Assembly (NCBI GenBank): GCA_016742255.1
Contig: JACVCB010000005.1
Span: 110,202-174,201, forward strand
Direction of reading: 5' to 3'
Length of the DNA stretch: 64,000 bases
Source of the DNA: Leptospira sp.
Lineage (GTDB): Bacteria > Spirochaetota > Leptospiria > Leptospirales > Leptospiraceae
The position numbers and the translations under genes were made by a program. Each line of letters begins with the position of its first letter. The first letter of the stretch is position 1. Positions 26,960 through 35,552 of this stretch are shown one piece after another. The notes under the pieces were generated by a model that saw nothing but the letters and a program-made list of their open reading frames with translations, was not told the origin of the DNA and ran no database searches.

Positions 26960-27316
26960 TCAACTCATTTCTATAGAAGAGGGAAGTTTTTCTGGGTAGG
27001 TACTTACACCTAGTCCATTCCCATCAGGATCTTGGAAATACAAAGTAAAATCTGTGCGAGAGACAATGGTGATGGATTCCAAAAATTCTTTCCATTCCGC
27101 TTCCTTCGAAGTCTCCAAAGCAAATACTAGGTTTTTGGGAGATTCCCGTTTTCCATCTTCCAACATCAATAGAATGGAACCAAATAGGATCCAGACTGAA
27201 CGAATCGATCCAAATTCATAAAAATGTTCCTTTATGAGGATAGAACCAGGAATCTGCAGGTAAAAGGCCGCCAAATGGCTTGGATTGGTTGTTCCTATGG
27301 CAATATGATGGATCAT
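26960..27316 (-). CDS. VOC-family (glyoxalase-like) protein
   Basis: A 118-residue single-domain vicinal oxygen chelate protein. It starts IHHIAIGTTNPSHLAAFY with the first metal-binding His and ends with YFQDPDGNGLGVSTYP, the standard closing block. Two paired beta-alpha-beta-beta-beta units are expected; members act as glyoxalases, dioxygenases or resistance proteins, usually with a divalent metal. No neighbour points to a substrate. Its start lies close to the oppositely directed small lipoprotein gene, so the roughly 65-bp gap must hold both promoters. Confidence 0.75.
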   Translation of the reverse strand: MIHHIAIGTTNPSHLAAFYLQIPGSILIKEHFYEFGSIRSVWILFGSILLMLEDGKRESPKNLVFALETSKEAEWKEFLESITIVSRTDFTLYFQDPDGNGLGVSTYPEKLPSSIEMS

Positions 27317-27382
27317 TTTTTTGTTTTCAAATCCCTTTGTAAAAAAGAAACTATCAGGAAATCTATTTCATCGGAGTTTTTC

Positions 27383-27661
27383 ATGAAAAAATCTCTTATC
27401 CTTGCGCTCGCTCTCGGGCTATTTTTGGCGAATTGTAAATCCAAAGTGTATACCCAAGAAGAGTGTGAATCTGCGCTTGCAAGTACTTTCACTCAAATTG
27501 AGGAAGAAGCTAAAAAGAACCCAGCAGCAGCTCCCGTTCTTGCAGGTTTACAACAAGGCAAACAAAAAATGATCGACCAATGTATGGAAGGAAAATTTGA
27601 TCCAAACTGCTTAAAAAATGCTCCAGGAATCGCTGGCATTATGGGCTGTGTAAAAAAATAA
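27383..27661 (+). CDS. Small lipoprotein with conserved-looking cysteines
   Basis: A 92-residue lipoprotein: the signal peptide MKKSLILALALGLFLANC has an ideal lipobox (LANC, Cys18). CGGAG sits six bases before the ATG; an upstream in-frame extension to 27224 is not used. The mature part is helical with four cysteines (QEECES, DQCMEG, PNCLKN, MGCVKK), likely two disulfides. The cysteine spacing is reminiscent of TIGR04454-type Leptospira lipoproteins, though I cannot confirm this. A strong terminator follows. Confidence 0.75.
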   Translation: MKKSLILALALGLFLANCKSKVYTQEECESALASTFTQIEEEAKKNPAAAPVLAGLQQGKQKMIDQCMEGKFDPNCLKNAPGIAGIMGCVKK

Positions 27662-27673
27662 TTCACTATCATT

Positions 27674-27708
27674 ACCGGGAGTTTCGATTCCCGGTTCCTT
27701 ATTTTTCT
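27674..27708 (+). terminator. Rho-independent terminator of the small lipoprotein gene
   Basis: ACCGGGA (27674-27680) pairs with TCCCGGT (27689-27695) around an 8-base loop and is followed by TCCTTATTTTTC. It lies directly after the plus-strand lipoprotein gene and reaches into the end of the convergent minus-strand gene. Confidence 0.75.
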
Positions 27709-27974
27709 TCTAAAACTTCGAATCCTTTCTTCTCCGTATAACAACCGTGAGTCCGATATGGACCATCTTCAAAAAAACGAATTTGTTGTGCATAACGTTT
27801 TCCTTCCCACAAACATCGTTTACAAACAAAAGGCATTATGGCCCAATCTTCACATTCTTCAGGACGAAACGTTGGGAAAACACGTAACAATGGTTTGGAT
27901 AATTCCTCATTTTGATCGGAAAAAATGGAAACACTTCCCAATAGAAAAATCAAAAAAACCAAATACCGGATCAT
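27699..27974 (-). CDS. Small secreted cysteine-containing protein
   Basis: A 91-residue protein with a signal peptide (MIRYLVFLIFLLGSVSIFS) and a mature part with CxxC (FVCKRCLWEG) plus further cysteines (EECEDW, THGCYTE). This suggests a small disulfide- or metal-bound periplasmic protein. No family recognised. It converges on the lipoprotein gene, sharing the terminator region, and its start faces the divergent EamA transporter gene. Confidence 0.6.
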   Translation of the reverse strand: MIRYLVFLIFLLGSVSIFSDQNEELSKPLLRVFPTFRPEECEDWAIMPFVCKRCLWEGKRYAQQIRFFEDGPYRTHGCYTEKKGFEVLEEK

Positions 27975-28018
27975 CCATTTAAACTATCGGGATTTTCACA
28001 CATTTCCAGGATGGATTT

Positions 28019-28939
28019 GTGAAAGAAAATACAAATGTAGAATGGAAAGGGGTGGCGTTTGTTTTAACTGGAGCCTTACTTTTTAGCGCGAAAGCGGTGG
28101 TTGTGAAATTGACCTATCGTTATGAAATTTCTGCCATTGGATCATTATTTTTTCGGATGTTATTTGCCTTCCCATTCCTTTTGTGGATGGCATGGTCAGC
28201 AGAAAAAGAAACCGATAAACCTTCCTTAACAAAAAAAGACTATTGGAATGTACTCCTTATGGGAGTGGTAGGATACTATCTTGCTAGTTTGTTTGACTTT
28301 GTTGGACTCAAATTCATTAGCGCTGGACTTGAACGAATTATTTTATTCATTTATCCAACTCTCGTTGTCATTTTATCTTTTTTGTTTTTAAAAAAGAAAA
28401 TTCACATAAGGGAAATTTTTTCACTCATTCTTACTTACACAGGTGTATCATTGGCATTTGGTCAAGATGTACAATTGGGATCACCGAAGGATGTCAGTTT
28501 AGGTGCCTTTTTTATCTTACTTTCTGCGTTAACCTATGCAATTTATCTCATGGGGAGTGGATCCATTATACCTAAGTTAGGTGCAAAAAGATTTACAGCA
28601 TGGGCACTTATCATATCTTCCATCGTAGTGTTCCTTCATTTTTTGATATTTGGAAGTTATAAAGAACTCATCCAACCGATCTCATTTTATCTATTGGCTT
28701 TTTTTATGGGAACTGTGAACACCGTTGTTCCAGCTGTTTTAGTATCAGAAGGGATCAAACGTGTGGGAAGTAAAACAGCAGCAATTGTTGGATCAATTGG
28801 ACCAATGTCGACTTTATTTTTGGCATATTGGTTATTGGATGAGCCAATCACCATCCTACATAGTATTGGAACATTGTTTGTTCTTACAGGTGTTTTTTGG
28901 ATTAGTACGGGAAAAAAACCAAAAGAAGTCTCTGTTTGA
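28019..28939 (+). CDS. EamA-family (drug/metabolite transporter superfamily) permease
   Basis: A 306-residue membrane protein with ten predicted helices forming two EamA halves: the first ends near GLERIILFIYPTLVVILSFLF, the second near GSIGPMSTLFLAYWLLDEP, the standard repeated signature. It starts at GTG with AGGATGG upstream. Members export amino acids, nucleosides or other small metabolites; the substrate cannot be named. It stands upstream of a barrel protein gene with 53 bp between them. Confidence 0.85.
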   Translation: MKENTNVEWKGVAFVLTGALLFSAKAVVVKLTYRYEISAIGSLFFRMLFAFPFLLWMAWSAEKETDKPSLTKKDYWNVLLMGVVGYYLASLFDFVGLKFISAGLERIILFIYPTLVVILSFLFLKKKIHIREIFSLILTYTGVSLAFGQDVQLGSPKDVSLGAFFILLSALTYAIYLMGSGSIIPKLGAKRFTAWALIISSIVVFLHFLIFGSYKELIQPISFYLLAFFMGTVNTVVPAVLVSEGIKRVGSKTAAIVGSIGPMSTLFLAYWLLDEPITILHSIGTLFVLTGVFWISTGKKPKEVSV

Positions 28940-28992
28940 GAGAGAAAATTACTTTCCAATTGTTGATTCAGAGTAGAGAATAAAGGATCTAT

Positions 28993-30120
28993 ATGAAATT
29001 TAGAATCGTTTTCCTTTCCACAGTTTTGGTCACCTTGTTTGCACAAACGGAACTATCTGCCCAATTTACCTGCGAAGGAACAGCTTGTAGTTTTTTACCT
29101 TCACAACTCACAGAAACAGGAAATGCCACACTTAAAAAATTCGAGAAAGGGTATCTCGACGAAGTATTAAAAACAAATTTAGAAGCAGGATTTTTGGCCA
29201 ATGTAGGAGCAAGTAACATTGGAACAGGTACGGTCCGACGTATCCAAATTGGTGTGAGTGCATCTGCCGCTGGTTATAAAAAAGACGACATCCAAATCCA
29301 AGATGATTTAATCAAATACCCAAAACTTCCGAATGTCGGTGGAGCTGTCATCCCTTCCTTTCATTTGGACATTAACCCTGGATGGTTACTCGGAACCGAT
29401 GATGGTAGTTTTCTTCGTCGATTTGGAATTTTTTTACATGGAATGAATGTTGCGGTGACTCAAGACCAACTCCAAGCTGCATCGAATAACAAGAATTATG
29501 AGGGAAGAATCGCCGTACGTTCGTATGGTGGAATGCTTCGATACCAACTGGTAGAAAAAGAAGGATTTTTAATGAACCTCATCACTTGGAATGGGATCAA
29601 TGTCGGAGTGGGCCATCATGTGATGGAACAAAACATGAGTCTCAGTTATTTGGAGGGGAAAGCGGCACAAATTGAATTCCAAGGTGTAAAGGGAAAATGG
29701 GGTGGTGACACCAATTTTCTGTTTAACACAAAGGTCCAAACAACCAACGTAGACTTACGAACTGGGATTGGACTCTTTTGGGTAGCAAACCTGATCGTTG
29801 GGGGTGGTTACAGTTGGAATTCAGGTCATAACTCTGCTTCTCTCTCTCGTAGAGGCCCTTTCATCATTTCAGCCAACCAATCCTTACCGCTTGAACTTCC
29901 TAGAGAATACCAGGCTGTCCTTGACCAACAACTCCTTGCCCAAAATCCGAATGCTACTCTTGGTTTTCGTGCCAGTGGAGAATCTAATTCGAAACGAGGG
30001 ATCGGTTATGGGATTGTTGGTTTGGAATTGGATTTGTTCATGCTAAAGGTGATCGCCGAGGGATTGTATGGTGGCAAAGACCTCTACTCAGCAAATTTAG
30101 GTCTCAAACTCTCTTTTTAG
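28993..30120 (+). CDS. Probable outer-membrane beta-barrel protein
   Basis: A 375-residue protein with a signal peptide cut after LSAQ (about residue 24), then a mature part rich in Gly, Asn and amphipathic strands (for example LEAGFLANVGASNIGTG and TNVDLRTGIGLFWVANLIVGGGYSW). It ends in an aromatic residue (LGLKLSF), as outer-membrane barrels do. Two cysteines near the N-terminus (FTCEGTACSF) could form a disulfide. It resembles surface-exposed Leptospira proteins of the Lsa36 type, but this is recollection, not a comparison. Followed by an MCP gene after 74 bp. Confidence 0.65.
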   Translation: MKFRIVFLSTVLVTLFAQTELSAQFTCEGTACSFLPSQLTETGNATLKKFEKGYLDEVLKTNLEAGFLANVGASNIGTGTVRRIQIGVSASAAGYKKDDIQIQDDLIKYPKLPNVGGAVIPSFHLDINPGWLLGTDDGSFLRRFGIFLHGMNVAVTQDQLQAASNNKNYEGRIAVRSYGGMLRYQLVEKEGFLMNLITWNGINVGVGHHVMEQNMSLSYLEGKAAQIEFQGVKGKWGGDTNFLFNTKVQTTNVDLRTGIGLFWVANLIVGGGYSWNSGHNSASLSRRGPFIISANQSLPLELPREYQAVLDQQLLAQNPNATLGFRASGESNSKRGIGYGIVGLELDLFMLKVIAEGLYGGKDLYSANLGLKLSF

Positions 30121-30194
30121 AAAACTTCGGGGAAATCCATAAAACCTTGCCGTACTTCGTATCAAATTTACGATATGCAAAGGTCTAAGTTTCA

Positions 30195-32735
30195 ATGAAT
30201 TTGTATAAACGTTACACACGTTCCTTCATCATGGCTTCCCAAGTGTTTTCCTTGGGAGTAGTGGTTCCAATTGGGATTGCTCTCATCTTATTTTATGTCG
30301 ATTTAAGTTCCACTCAGATTAAGACCTTTTTAGGGGCAACGGTAATCGCAGCTCTCATCACGTTACTGCTTCCTAGTTTGATTTTCCCAAAAAAACTCAA
30401 GTTCATCAAAGTGGGTTTACTGGAATTAGAGTCCCAGTCGGAAAAAAACCCAGAAACGTATACAAAAGTATGGGATACCATTGCCAGAATGCCAGTGATT
30501 GGAGCAACTGTTGGTGCCTCCCAATGGGCATTGGCAATTCCGATTGTTCTCATTCCGGTCTTATCCTTATCTGAAACAAGTAAATCAGATGGATTTTACA
30601 TTATTTGTAGTTTGATTCTCACTGCACTTCTCAATATCATCATCTCGTTTGTATTTTTAGAGAAAGCATCTCACATTGTACTCGATGACGATATTTTCCA
30701 GTCAGAACTCAATGATCGAATCACTCCATATTATCGTAATTTAAGAAATACAGTACCAGTTATGTTTTCCTTTATGGTAATGGTACTCTCCATTTTTCTT
30801 TTGATATATTCATTTAATGTGAATGCAAAGGCATTGGAGAAAGCATTTTCAAACCAATTGTACAATTTTAATCAAAGTAATGAAGCAGGGATTAATGTTT
30901 ATTTTGAAGCAGTTGAAAATACATTAAAAGACGTGGCTTCTTTGACTTCCGTTAAACAGGCGCTAGAAACACGAAATTATAAATTAGCGGTGCCTGCTTT
31001 GGAAAAAGCTTACGGTGATACTCAATTACTCCTTGAAAATGCTTTTATAGCGTCCTTTGAGGAAGGCATTCCAATCGTTGCATCTGGACTTCCAGGCGGA
31101 GCAAGTGTTGGATACAAACTTGTTGCCAATCCTGAGGTTTCCGAAAATATCAAAGCCTCCAAAGAAGGTAAGTCACATGTTGGGGTTGCCGTTAAATCAC
31201 CATTTAACGGTCAGATTGTGATCATGATCACAACACCTGTAAAAAATACAAATGGAACTGTGGTTGGATTTGTTGGAATGCCTTTTTTAGTTGGAAAGGC
31301 AATGGAATCATTCCTTAAAAATGTAAAAATTGGTTCCACTGGTTATTCGTTTTTACTCGATCGTGAATCCACGATGGTTTACCATCCCAATCCAAAATAT
31401 TTAATGAATAGTTTTAAAGGATCTGAATTTGAAAAACTTGCTCTGAATGCTGGTGAAACGGATTCCTTTCGTAACCCTTGGGAAGGTTCAACATTCTTAC
31501 TCCGAAGAAAAGTTAGTACAAAGTATGGAATTCAGTTTTTTTCTACCATAGATCTTAAGGAAATTGAAGTAGAAAGTTTGTCCTCTTTACGAGGATTAAC
31601 AGTCATTAGTTTGATTGGATCCATTGTCATTGCACTTTCCATTTATATGTTGTTTTCTGCAAGGTTTCATCCAATGAAAACGATTGGAAAGGTTTTACAA
31701 AATGTAGAAGTGGGAGATTTGCGAACTAAAGTAAAGTTGGAATCTTCCGATGAATTTGCTCGCCTTTCTCGAGGACTAAATGCAACACTCAAACAAATTG
31801 TAGAAGTTGTTGGTTCCAACCAAGCATTCTCTGAAGATTTGGCTTCCTCCGCGGAACAAATGTCAGCATCACTAAATATGTTGTCATCGAATGCACAAAC
31901 ACAAGCTGCTTCCGCTGAAGAAATCTCTGCTTCCATTGAAGAAATTTCTGCTGCAGTCCAAAATGTAGATGCCCAAGCAGAAGACCAATTTCGCAAAGTT
32001 GATTTTTTGAAATCAAAAATGGCGGAACTTTCGAGTCTCATTGAAGCAACTGGAAAACAAGTTGGAAAGGCTTCACAGGATGTGAACCAAATTTCCGAGG
32101 AAGCAAAATTAGGACAATCATCGCTTGATTCGATGAGGAATTCCATCTCAAAAATCAGTAATAGTTCGGAAGAAATTGGAAGTGTGATTGAAATCATCAA
32201 TAATATCTCGGAACAAATCAACTTACTCGCGTTAAACGCTGCCATTGAAGCAGCAAGAGCTGGTGTCTATGGTCGTGGGTTTGCCGTGGTGGCAGATGAG
32301 ATTGGAAAACTCGCCGAAAAAACTGCCATTTCGATCAATGACATTGGCGAACTCATCCAAGCAAACGAGAAGGAAATTGAAAGTGGTCGAGACACGATTG
32401 AAACCACCATCTCTCTCATCCAAAGGATCATCCAAGGTGTGAGTTCCTTTGATGACATGACAGACACGATCGAAAAAAGCACCAAAGAACAGCTCATCAT
32501 CAATCAGAAGGTAGGGGAAGAGGTGGATAAGGTGAACCAAATCAGCCAGGCGATCCGACTCTCCATGGAAGAGCAAAAAAATGCAATTGGAGAGGTTGCC
32601 CAAGCTATTTTTAGCATCAATGACCTCACCCAAGGGACTGCCGCGGGCCTTGAAGAAATGACTGCGACTGCCAATGGGATCGCAAACTTAGCGGAAACCC
32701 TAAAAAGAAAGATCAACTTCTTTAAAATTTCTTAG
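30195..32735 (+). CDS. Methyl-accepting chemotaxis protein with multi-pass N-terminus
   Basis: An 846-residue chemoreceptor. The N-terminus has about five hydrophobic segments (near 17-38, 45-65, 105-125, 135-155 and 190-210), more than the usual single helix. A Cache-type extracellular domain follows (about 215-455; [19 protein letters not shown] and [19 protein letters not shown] are typical). A further helix at about 463-485 precedes HAMP and the signalling hairpin ([33 protein letters not shown]). The multi-pass start suggests an additional membrane sensing or localisation module. Ligand unknown. Confidence 0.88.
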   Translation: MNLYKRYTRSFIMASQVFSLGVVVPIGIALILFYVDLSSTQIKTFLGATVIAALITLLLPSLIFPKKLKFIKVGLLELESQSEKNPETYTKVWDTIARMPVIGATVGASQWALAIPIVLIPVLSLSETSKSDGFYIICSLILTALLNIIISFVFLEKASHIVLDDDIFQSELNDRITPYYRNLRNTVPVMFSFMVMVLSIFLLIYSFNVNAKALEKAFSNQLYNFNQSNEAGINVYFEAVENTLKDVASLTSVKQALETRNYKLAVPALEKAYGDTQLLLENAFIASFEEGIPIVASGLPGGASVGYKLVANPEVSENIKASKEGKSHVGVAVKSPFNGQIVIMITTPVKNTNGTVVGFVGMPFLVGKAMESFLKNVKIGSTGYSFLLDRESTMVYHPNPKYLMNSFKGSEFEKLALNAGETDSFRNPWEGSTFLLRRKVSTKYGIQFFSTIDLKEIEVESLSSLRGLTVISLIGSIVIALSIYMLFSARFHPMKTIGKVLQNVEVGDLRTKVKLESSDEFARLSRGLNATLKQIVEVVGSNQAFSEDLASSAEQMSASLNMLSSNAQTQAASAEEISASIEEISAAVQNVDAQAEDQFRKVDFLKSKMAELSSLIEATGKQVGKASQDVNQISEEAKLGQSSLDSMRNSISKISNSSEEIGSVIEIINNISEQINLLALNAAIEAARAGVYGRGFAVVADEIGKLAEKTAISINDIGELIQANEKEIESGRDTIETTISLIQRIIQGVSSFDDMTDTIEKSTKEQLIINQKVGEEVDKVNQISQAIRLSMEEQKNAIGEVAQAIFSINDLTQGTAAGLEEMTATANGIANLAETLKRKINFFKIS

Positions 32736-32792
32736 ATTCCAACCGAGCAGTGTTCCCATTTTTGGAAACATTGCTTTTTTTGGTTGCCTTGG

Positions 32793-32824
32793 ATCTACAT
32801 ATCAAGATTTCTTGATATGTAGAT
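32793..32824 (+). promoter_or_regulatory. Perfect 15-bp-arm palindrome, probable operator of the SAM-cycle regulator
   Basis: ATCTACATATCAAGA, a 2-base centre TT, and TCTTGATATGTAGAT form a perfect palindrome of 32 bp that ends ten bases before the ATG of the ArsR-methyltransferase gene. The core ATATCAAGA-N2-TCTTGATAT resembles the site I recall for SahR, the ArsR-type repressor of S-adenosylhomocysteine recycling genes. Its position over the likely promoter fits autorepression and control of the downstream ahcY. Confidence 0.7.
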
Positions 32825-32833
32825 ATCTTAGAA

Positions 32834-33796
32834 ATGGCAACAGAAACCCTTCCATCCTTCCGCAGTGCCTCGCAAATCCTAGCTGCCACTAAAGCCATTT
32901 CTGATGAAACCAGAATCAGGATCCTCCATATCTTAAGTTTTGGGGCATTTTCCGTGAATGAAGTGGTGGAAATTTTGGGTATGGGCCAATCACGAATCTC
33001 CCGCCATTTAAAAATCTTAACAGAAGCTGGGTTAGTTGGTTCGAGGCGTGAAGGCAGTTTGGTGTACAGTTTTTTACCAGATGAAGAGGGATTTGGGTTT
33101 AAATTCCCCTTAGAGCTCACCAAATTATTGTTATCTTATAAAGAAGAACTTCCCTCAAGAGAAAAGGACCAAAAAATGGTTCATCAAATATTAGAAGCTC
33201 GTGAGAAAAAATCGAAATCATTTTTTGATGGAGTTGCTGAGAGTTGGGAAAAATTACAGGAAGAGACCTTACACCCAAAACTTTATCGTTCATGGATTTT
33301 ACAAGAGTTACCCCTTTGCGAAAACATTGTCGACTTGGGATGTGGTCCAGGGGGCCTTATTCCTTTTTTACTGAATAAAGCAAAACATGTTACGGGAGTT
33401 GATAACTCATCCAGAATGATTGAAAACGCATCCATCCATTTTGCAAAAAATCCAAGTGTGAGTCTAATCCAAACACCTATGGAACATTTGCCACTGTCAT
33501 CTAACTCCTGTGATGCGGTAGTGGCATCTATGGTTATGCATCATATTTCTCATCCACCTACAGTTTTAGAAGAGATTGTTCGTGTATTAAAACCTGGTGG
33601 TGTTTTGTGTATTGTCGATCTAGAGAAACACAATGCGGAATACATGAGAGATAATTTTGCGGATTTATGGCTTGGGTTTGAACCAGAATTATTTGAATCA
33701 TGGTTATCAAATGCAGGTTTCAAAGTCGAATCCATTGGAGAAATCCAAACAGAATCAAGTTTTAAAATTTTAACAATCAAAGCAACAAAGGAATAA
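32834..33796 (+). CDS. ArsR-type regulator fused to a SAM-dependent methyltransferase domain (SahR-like)
   Basis: A 320-residue fusion. Residues about 12-85 form a winged helix-turn-helix of the ArsR family (DETRIRILHILSFG, then VNEVVEILGMGQSRISRHLK). After a linker, a class I methyltransferase fold follows from about residue 150 (NIVDLGCGPGGLIPFLL, MVMHHISHPPTVLEEIVRVLKPGG). The standard ArsR metal-binding cysteines are absent. Next to ahcY and metH, the likely role is repression of the methyl-cycle genes, with SAH or SAM bound by the methyltransferase-like domain as signal; methyl transfer itself may or may not occur. No Shine-Dalgarno precedes the ATG, which follows the palindrome by nine bases. 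The ahcY gene starts nine bases after its stop. Confidence 0.85.
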   Translation: MATETLPSFRSASQILAATKAISDETRIRILHILSFGAFSVNEVVEILGMGQSRISRHLKILTEAGLVGSRREGSLVYSFLPDEEGFGFKFPLELTKLLLSYKEELPSREKDQKMVHQILEAREKKSKSFFDGVAESWEKLQEETLHPKLYRSWILQELPLCENIVDLGCGPGGLIPFLLNKAKHVTGVDNSSRMIENASIHFAKNPSVSLIQTPMEHLPLSSNSCDAVVASMVMHHISHPPTVLEEIVRVLKPGGVLCIVDLEKHNAEYMRDNFADLWLGFEPELFESWLSNAGFKVESIGEIQTESSFKILTIKATKE

Positions 33797-33805
33797 GGAA
33801 ACAAA

Positions 33806-35125
33806 ATGTCCACAGCAACTGAAACAAAATCGGAACGATTGCCATATAAAGTGAAGGATATCTCTCTTGCAGAATGGGGAAGAGAAGAAATCATTTTGGC
33901 AGAAAAAGAAATGCCAGGTCTTATGGCTCTTCGTAAAGAATTCGGAACTTCTAAACCACTTAAAGGTGCAAGAATTTGCGGATCTCTTCACATGACAATC
34001 CAAACAGCGGTTCTTATTGAAACCTTAGCTGCATTAGGTGCTGACATTCGTTGGTCCTCTTGTAACATTTTTTCAACACAAGACCATGCAGCAGCCGCAA
34101 TTGCAAAAGCAGGAATCCCTGTATTTGCATGGAAAGGTGAAACAGAAGAAGAATACTGGTGGTGTATTGAACAAACGCTATTTTTTGATGGTGGAAAAGG
34201 TCCAAACATGATCCTAGATGATGGACATGACCTCACACATTTCATCCATGAAAAATACCCACAACTACTTGCAGAGATCAAAGGTGTTTCTGAAGAAACA
34301 ACTACAGGTGTGATTGCACTTCATAAAAAACTAAAAGCGGGTACTTTGAAAATCCCTGCAATCAACGTAAACGACTCTGTAACAAAATCAAAGTTTGATA
34401 ACCTTTATGGTTGCCGTGAGTCACTTGCTGATGGAATCAAACGTGCCACTGACGTGATGCTTGCTGGAAAAGTAGCTCTCGTTTGCGGATACGGAGACGT
34501 AGGAAAAGGATCTGCAGCATCCCTTCGTAACTTTGGAGCACGAGTGATCGTTACTGAAATCGATCCAATTTGTGCACTCCAAGCAGTGATGGAAGGATAC
34601 CAAGTACTTCGAGTCGAAGATGTAATTGAAAATGCAGACATCGTTGTGACAGCAACTGGAAACGATGATATCATTTCTCTTGAACACATGAAAGCAATGA
34701 AAGATGGTGCGATCCTTTGTAACATCGGTCACTTTGATACTGAGATTCAAATGTCACGTTTGAATTCTGAGAAAGGTGTGACTAAAAAAGAAATCAAACC
34801 TCAAGTAGACAAATACACTTTCCCAGATGGTAAATCCATTATCGTTCTTGCGGAAGGTCGTCTTGTAAACTTAGGTTGCGCAACAGGCCACCCTTCATTT
34901 GTCATGTCTAGTTCCTTTACGAACCAAGTTTTGGCTCAAATTGAACTCTATACTACGAAATATGAGTTGGGTGTGTATCGCCTTCCAAAACACTTGGATG
35001 AAAAGGTAGCTGCACTTCATTTGGAGCAGTTGGGTGTTCGTTTGACAAAACTCACCCAAAAACAAGCTGATTACATCAGTGTTCCACTAGAAGGTCCTTA
35101 CAAACCGGACCACTACCGCTACTAA
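33806..35125 (+). CDS. ahcY: Adenosylhomocysteinase (S-adenosylhomocysteine hydrolase)
   Basis: A 439-residue enzyme matching the usual length. It hydrolyses S-adenosylhomocysteine to homocysteine and adenosine with bound NAD. Visible are the substrate block [21 protein letters not shown], the NAD-binding [17 protein letters not shown] (about 220-236), [19 protein letters not shown] and the C-terminal [13 protein letters not shown], whose Lys and Tyr contact NAD of the neighbouring subunit. AAGGA precedes the ATG. It is co-transcribed with the ArsR-methyltransferase gene and followed by a hairpin and a ferredoxin gene. Confidence 0.97.
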   Translation: MSTATETKSERLPYKVKDISLAEWGREEIILAEKEMPGLMALRKEFGTSKPLKGARICGSLHMTIQTAVLIETLAALGADIRWSSCNIFSTQDHAAAAIAKAGIPVFAWKGETEEEYWWCIEQTLFFDGGKGPNMILDDGHDLTHFIHEKYPQLLAEIKGVSEETTTGVIALHKKLKAGTLKIPAINVNDSVTKSKFDNLYGCRESLADGIKRATDVMLAGKVALVCGYGDVGKGSAASLRNFGARVIVTEIDPICALQAVMEGYQVLRVEDVIENADIVVTATGNDDIISLEHMKAMKDGAILCNIGHFDTEIQMSRLNSEKGVTKKEIKPQVDKYTFPDGKSIIVLAEGRLVNLGCATGHPSFVMSSSFTNQVLAQIELYTTKYELGVYRLPKHLDEKVAALHLEQLGVRLTKLTQKQADYISVPLEGPYKPDHYRY

Positions 35126-35132
35126 AAAAAAT

Positions 35133-35161
35133 TGCCCTTTATGATTGTTCAATAAAGGGCA
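35133..35161 (+). promoter_or_regulatory. Hairpin between ahcY and the ferredoxin gene
   Basis: TGCCCTTTAT (35133-35142) and ATAAAGGGCA (35152-35161) form a 10-bp stem with a 9-base loop. No T-run follows on the plus strand and the ferredoxin ribosome site (GGGAG) begins right after it. It could act as a transcript processing or stabilising element, or as a partial attenuator; a run of A on its left would make it a terminator only for minus-strand transcripts, of which none is evident. Confidence 0.5.
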
Positions 35162-35174
35162 TTGGGAGTTTCTC

Positions 35175-35474
35175 ATGGCTTATGTTGTAACTGAAATTTG
35201 CGTTGATTGTAAATACACGAGTTGTGCTGCAGTTTGTCCAGTGGAAGCTTTTCACGAAGCTCCGGACACTTTGTACATCGATCCAGATACTTGTATTGAT
35301 TGTAATGCATGCCAATACGAATGCCCGATTGATGCGATTTTTCCGGACTATGATGTTCCCGAAAAACACAAACCGTCTATTGAAGTAAACGCAAAAGAAG
35401 CAAATAAATTCCCGGTAATCGTAACAACAAAACCACCTCTCAAAGGTGCAAAATGTTCCGACCCGAGTAAATAA
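35175..35474 (+). CDS. 7Fe-type ([3Fe-4S][4Fe-4S]) ferredoxin
   Basis: A 99-residue protein close to Azotobacter FdI/FdxA in pattern: ICVDCKYTSCAAVCPVEAF (Cys9, 12, 17, 21) and then CIDCNACQYECPIDAIF. In FdI the equivalents of Cys9, 17 and the last Cys hold the 3Fe cluster and the others the 4Fe cluster. The C-terminal tail after residue 60 matches the family. Start at 35175 with GGGAG upstream. It sits between ahcY and metH, so it could supply electrons for reductive reactivation of methionine synthase, but that is inference. Confidence 0.9.
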   Translation: MAYVVTEICVDCKYTSCAAVCPVEAFHEAPDTLYIDPDTCIDCNACQYECPIDAIFPDYDVPEKHKPSIEVNAKEANKFPVIVTTKPPLKGAKCSDPSK

Positions 35475-35482
35475 CGAACCTT

Positions 35483-35520
35483 GTGGGTGTATCACGAAAG
35501 TGATCACCCACTTTTATTTT
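35483..35520 (+). terminator. Rho-independent terminator after the ferredoxin gene
   Basis: GTGGGTG...TCAC pairs with GTGATCACCCAC around a GAAA tetraloop (35483-35511, one bulged base) and is followed by CTTTTATTTT. It separates the ahcY-ferredoxin unit from metH. Confidence 0.8.
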
Positions 35521-35552
35521 AGTCTACTGATCTAATTATATACATAAATATT

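Noticed and set aside
35521..35552. Cobalamin riboswitch or SahR site in front of metH
   Set aside because: Only 32 bases separate the preceding terminator from the ATG, too short for a riboswitch, and no palindrome like 32793-32824 is present.
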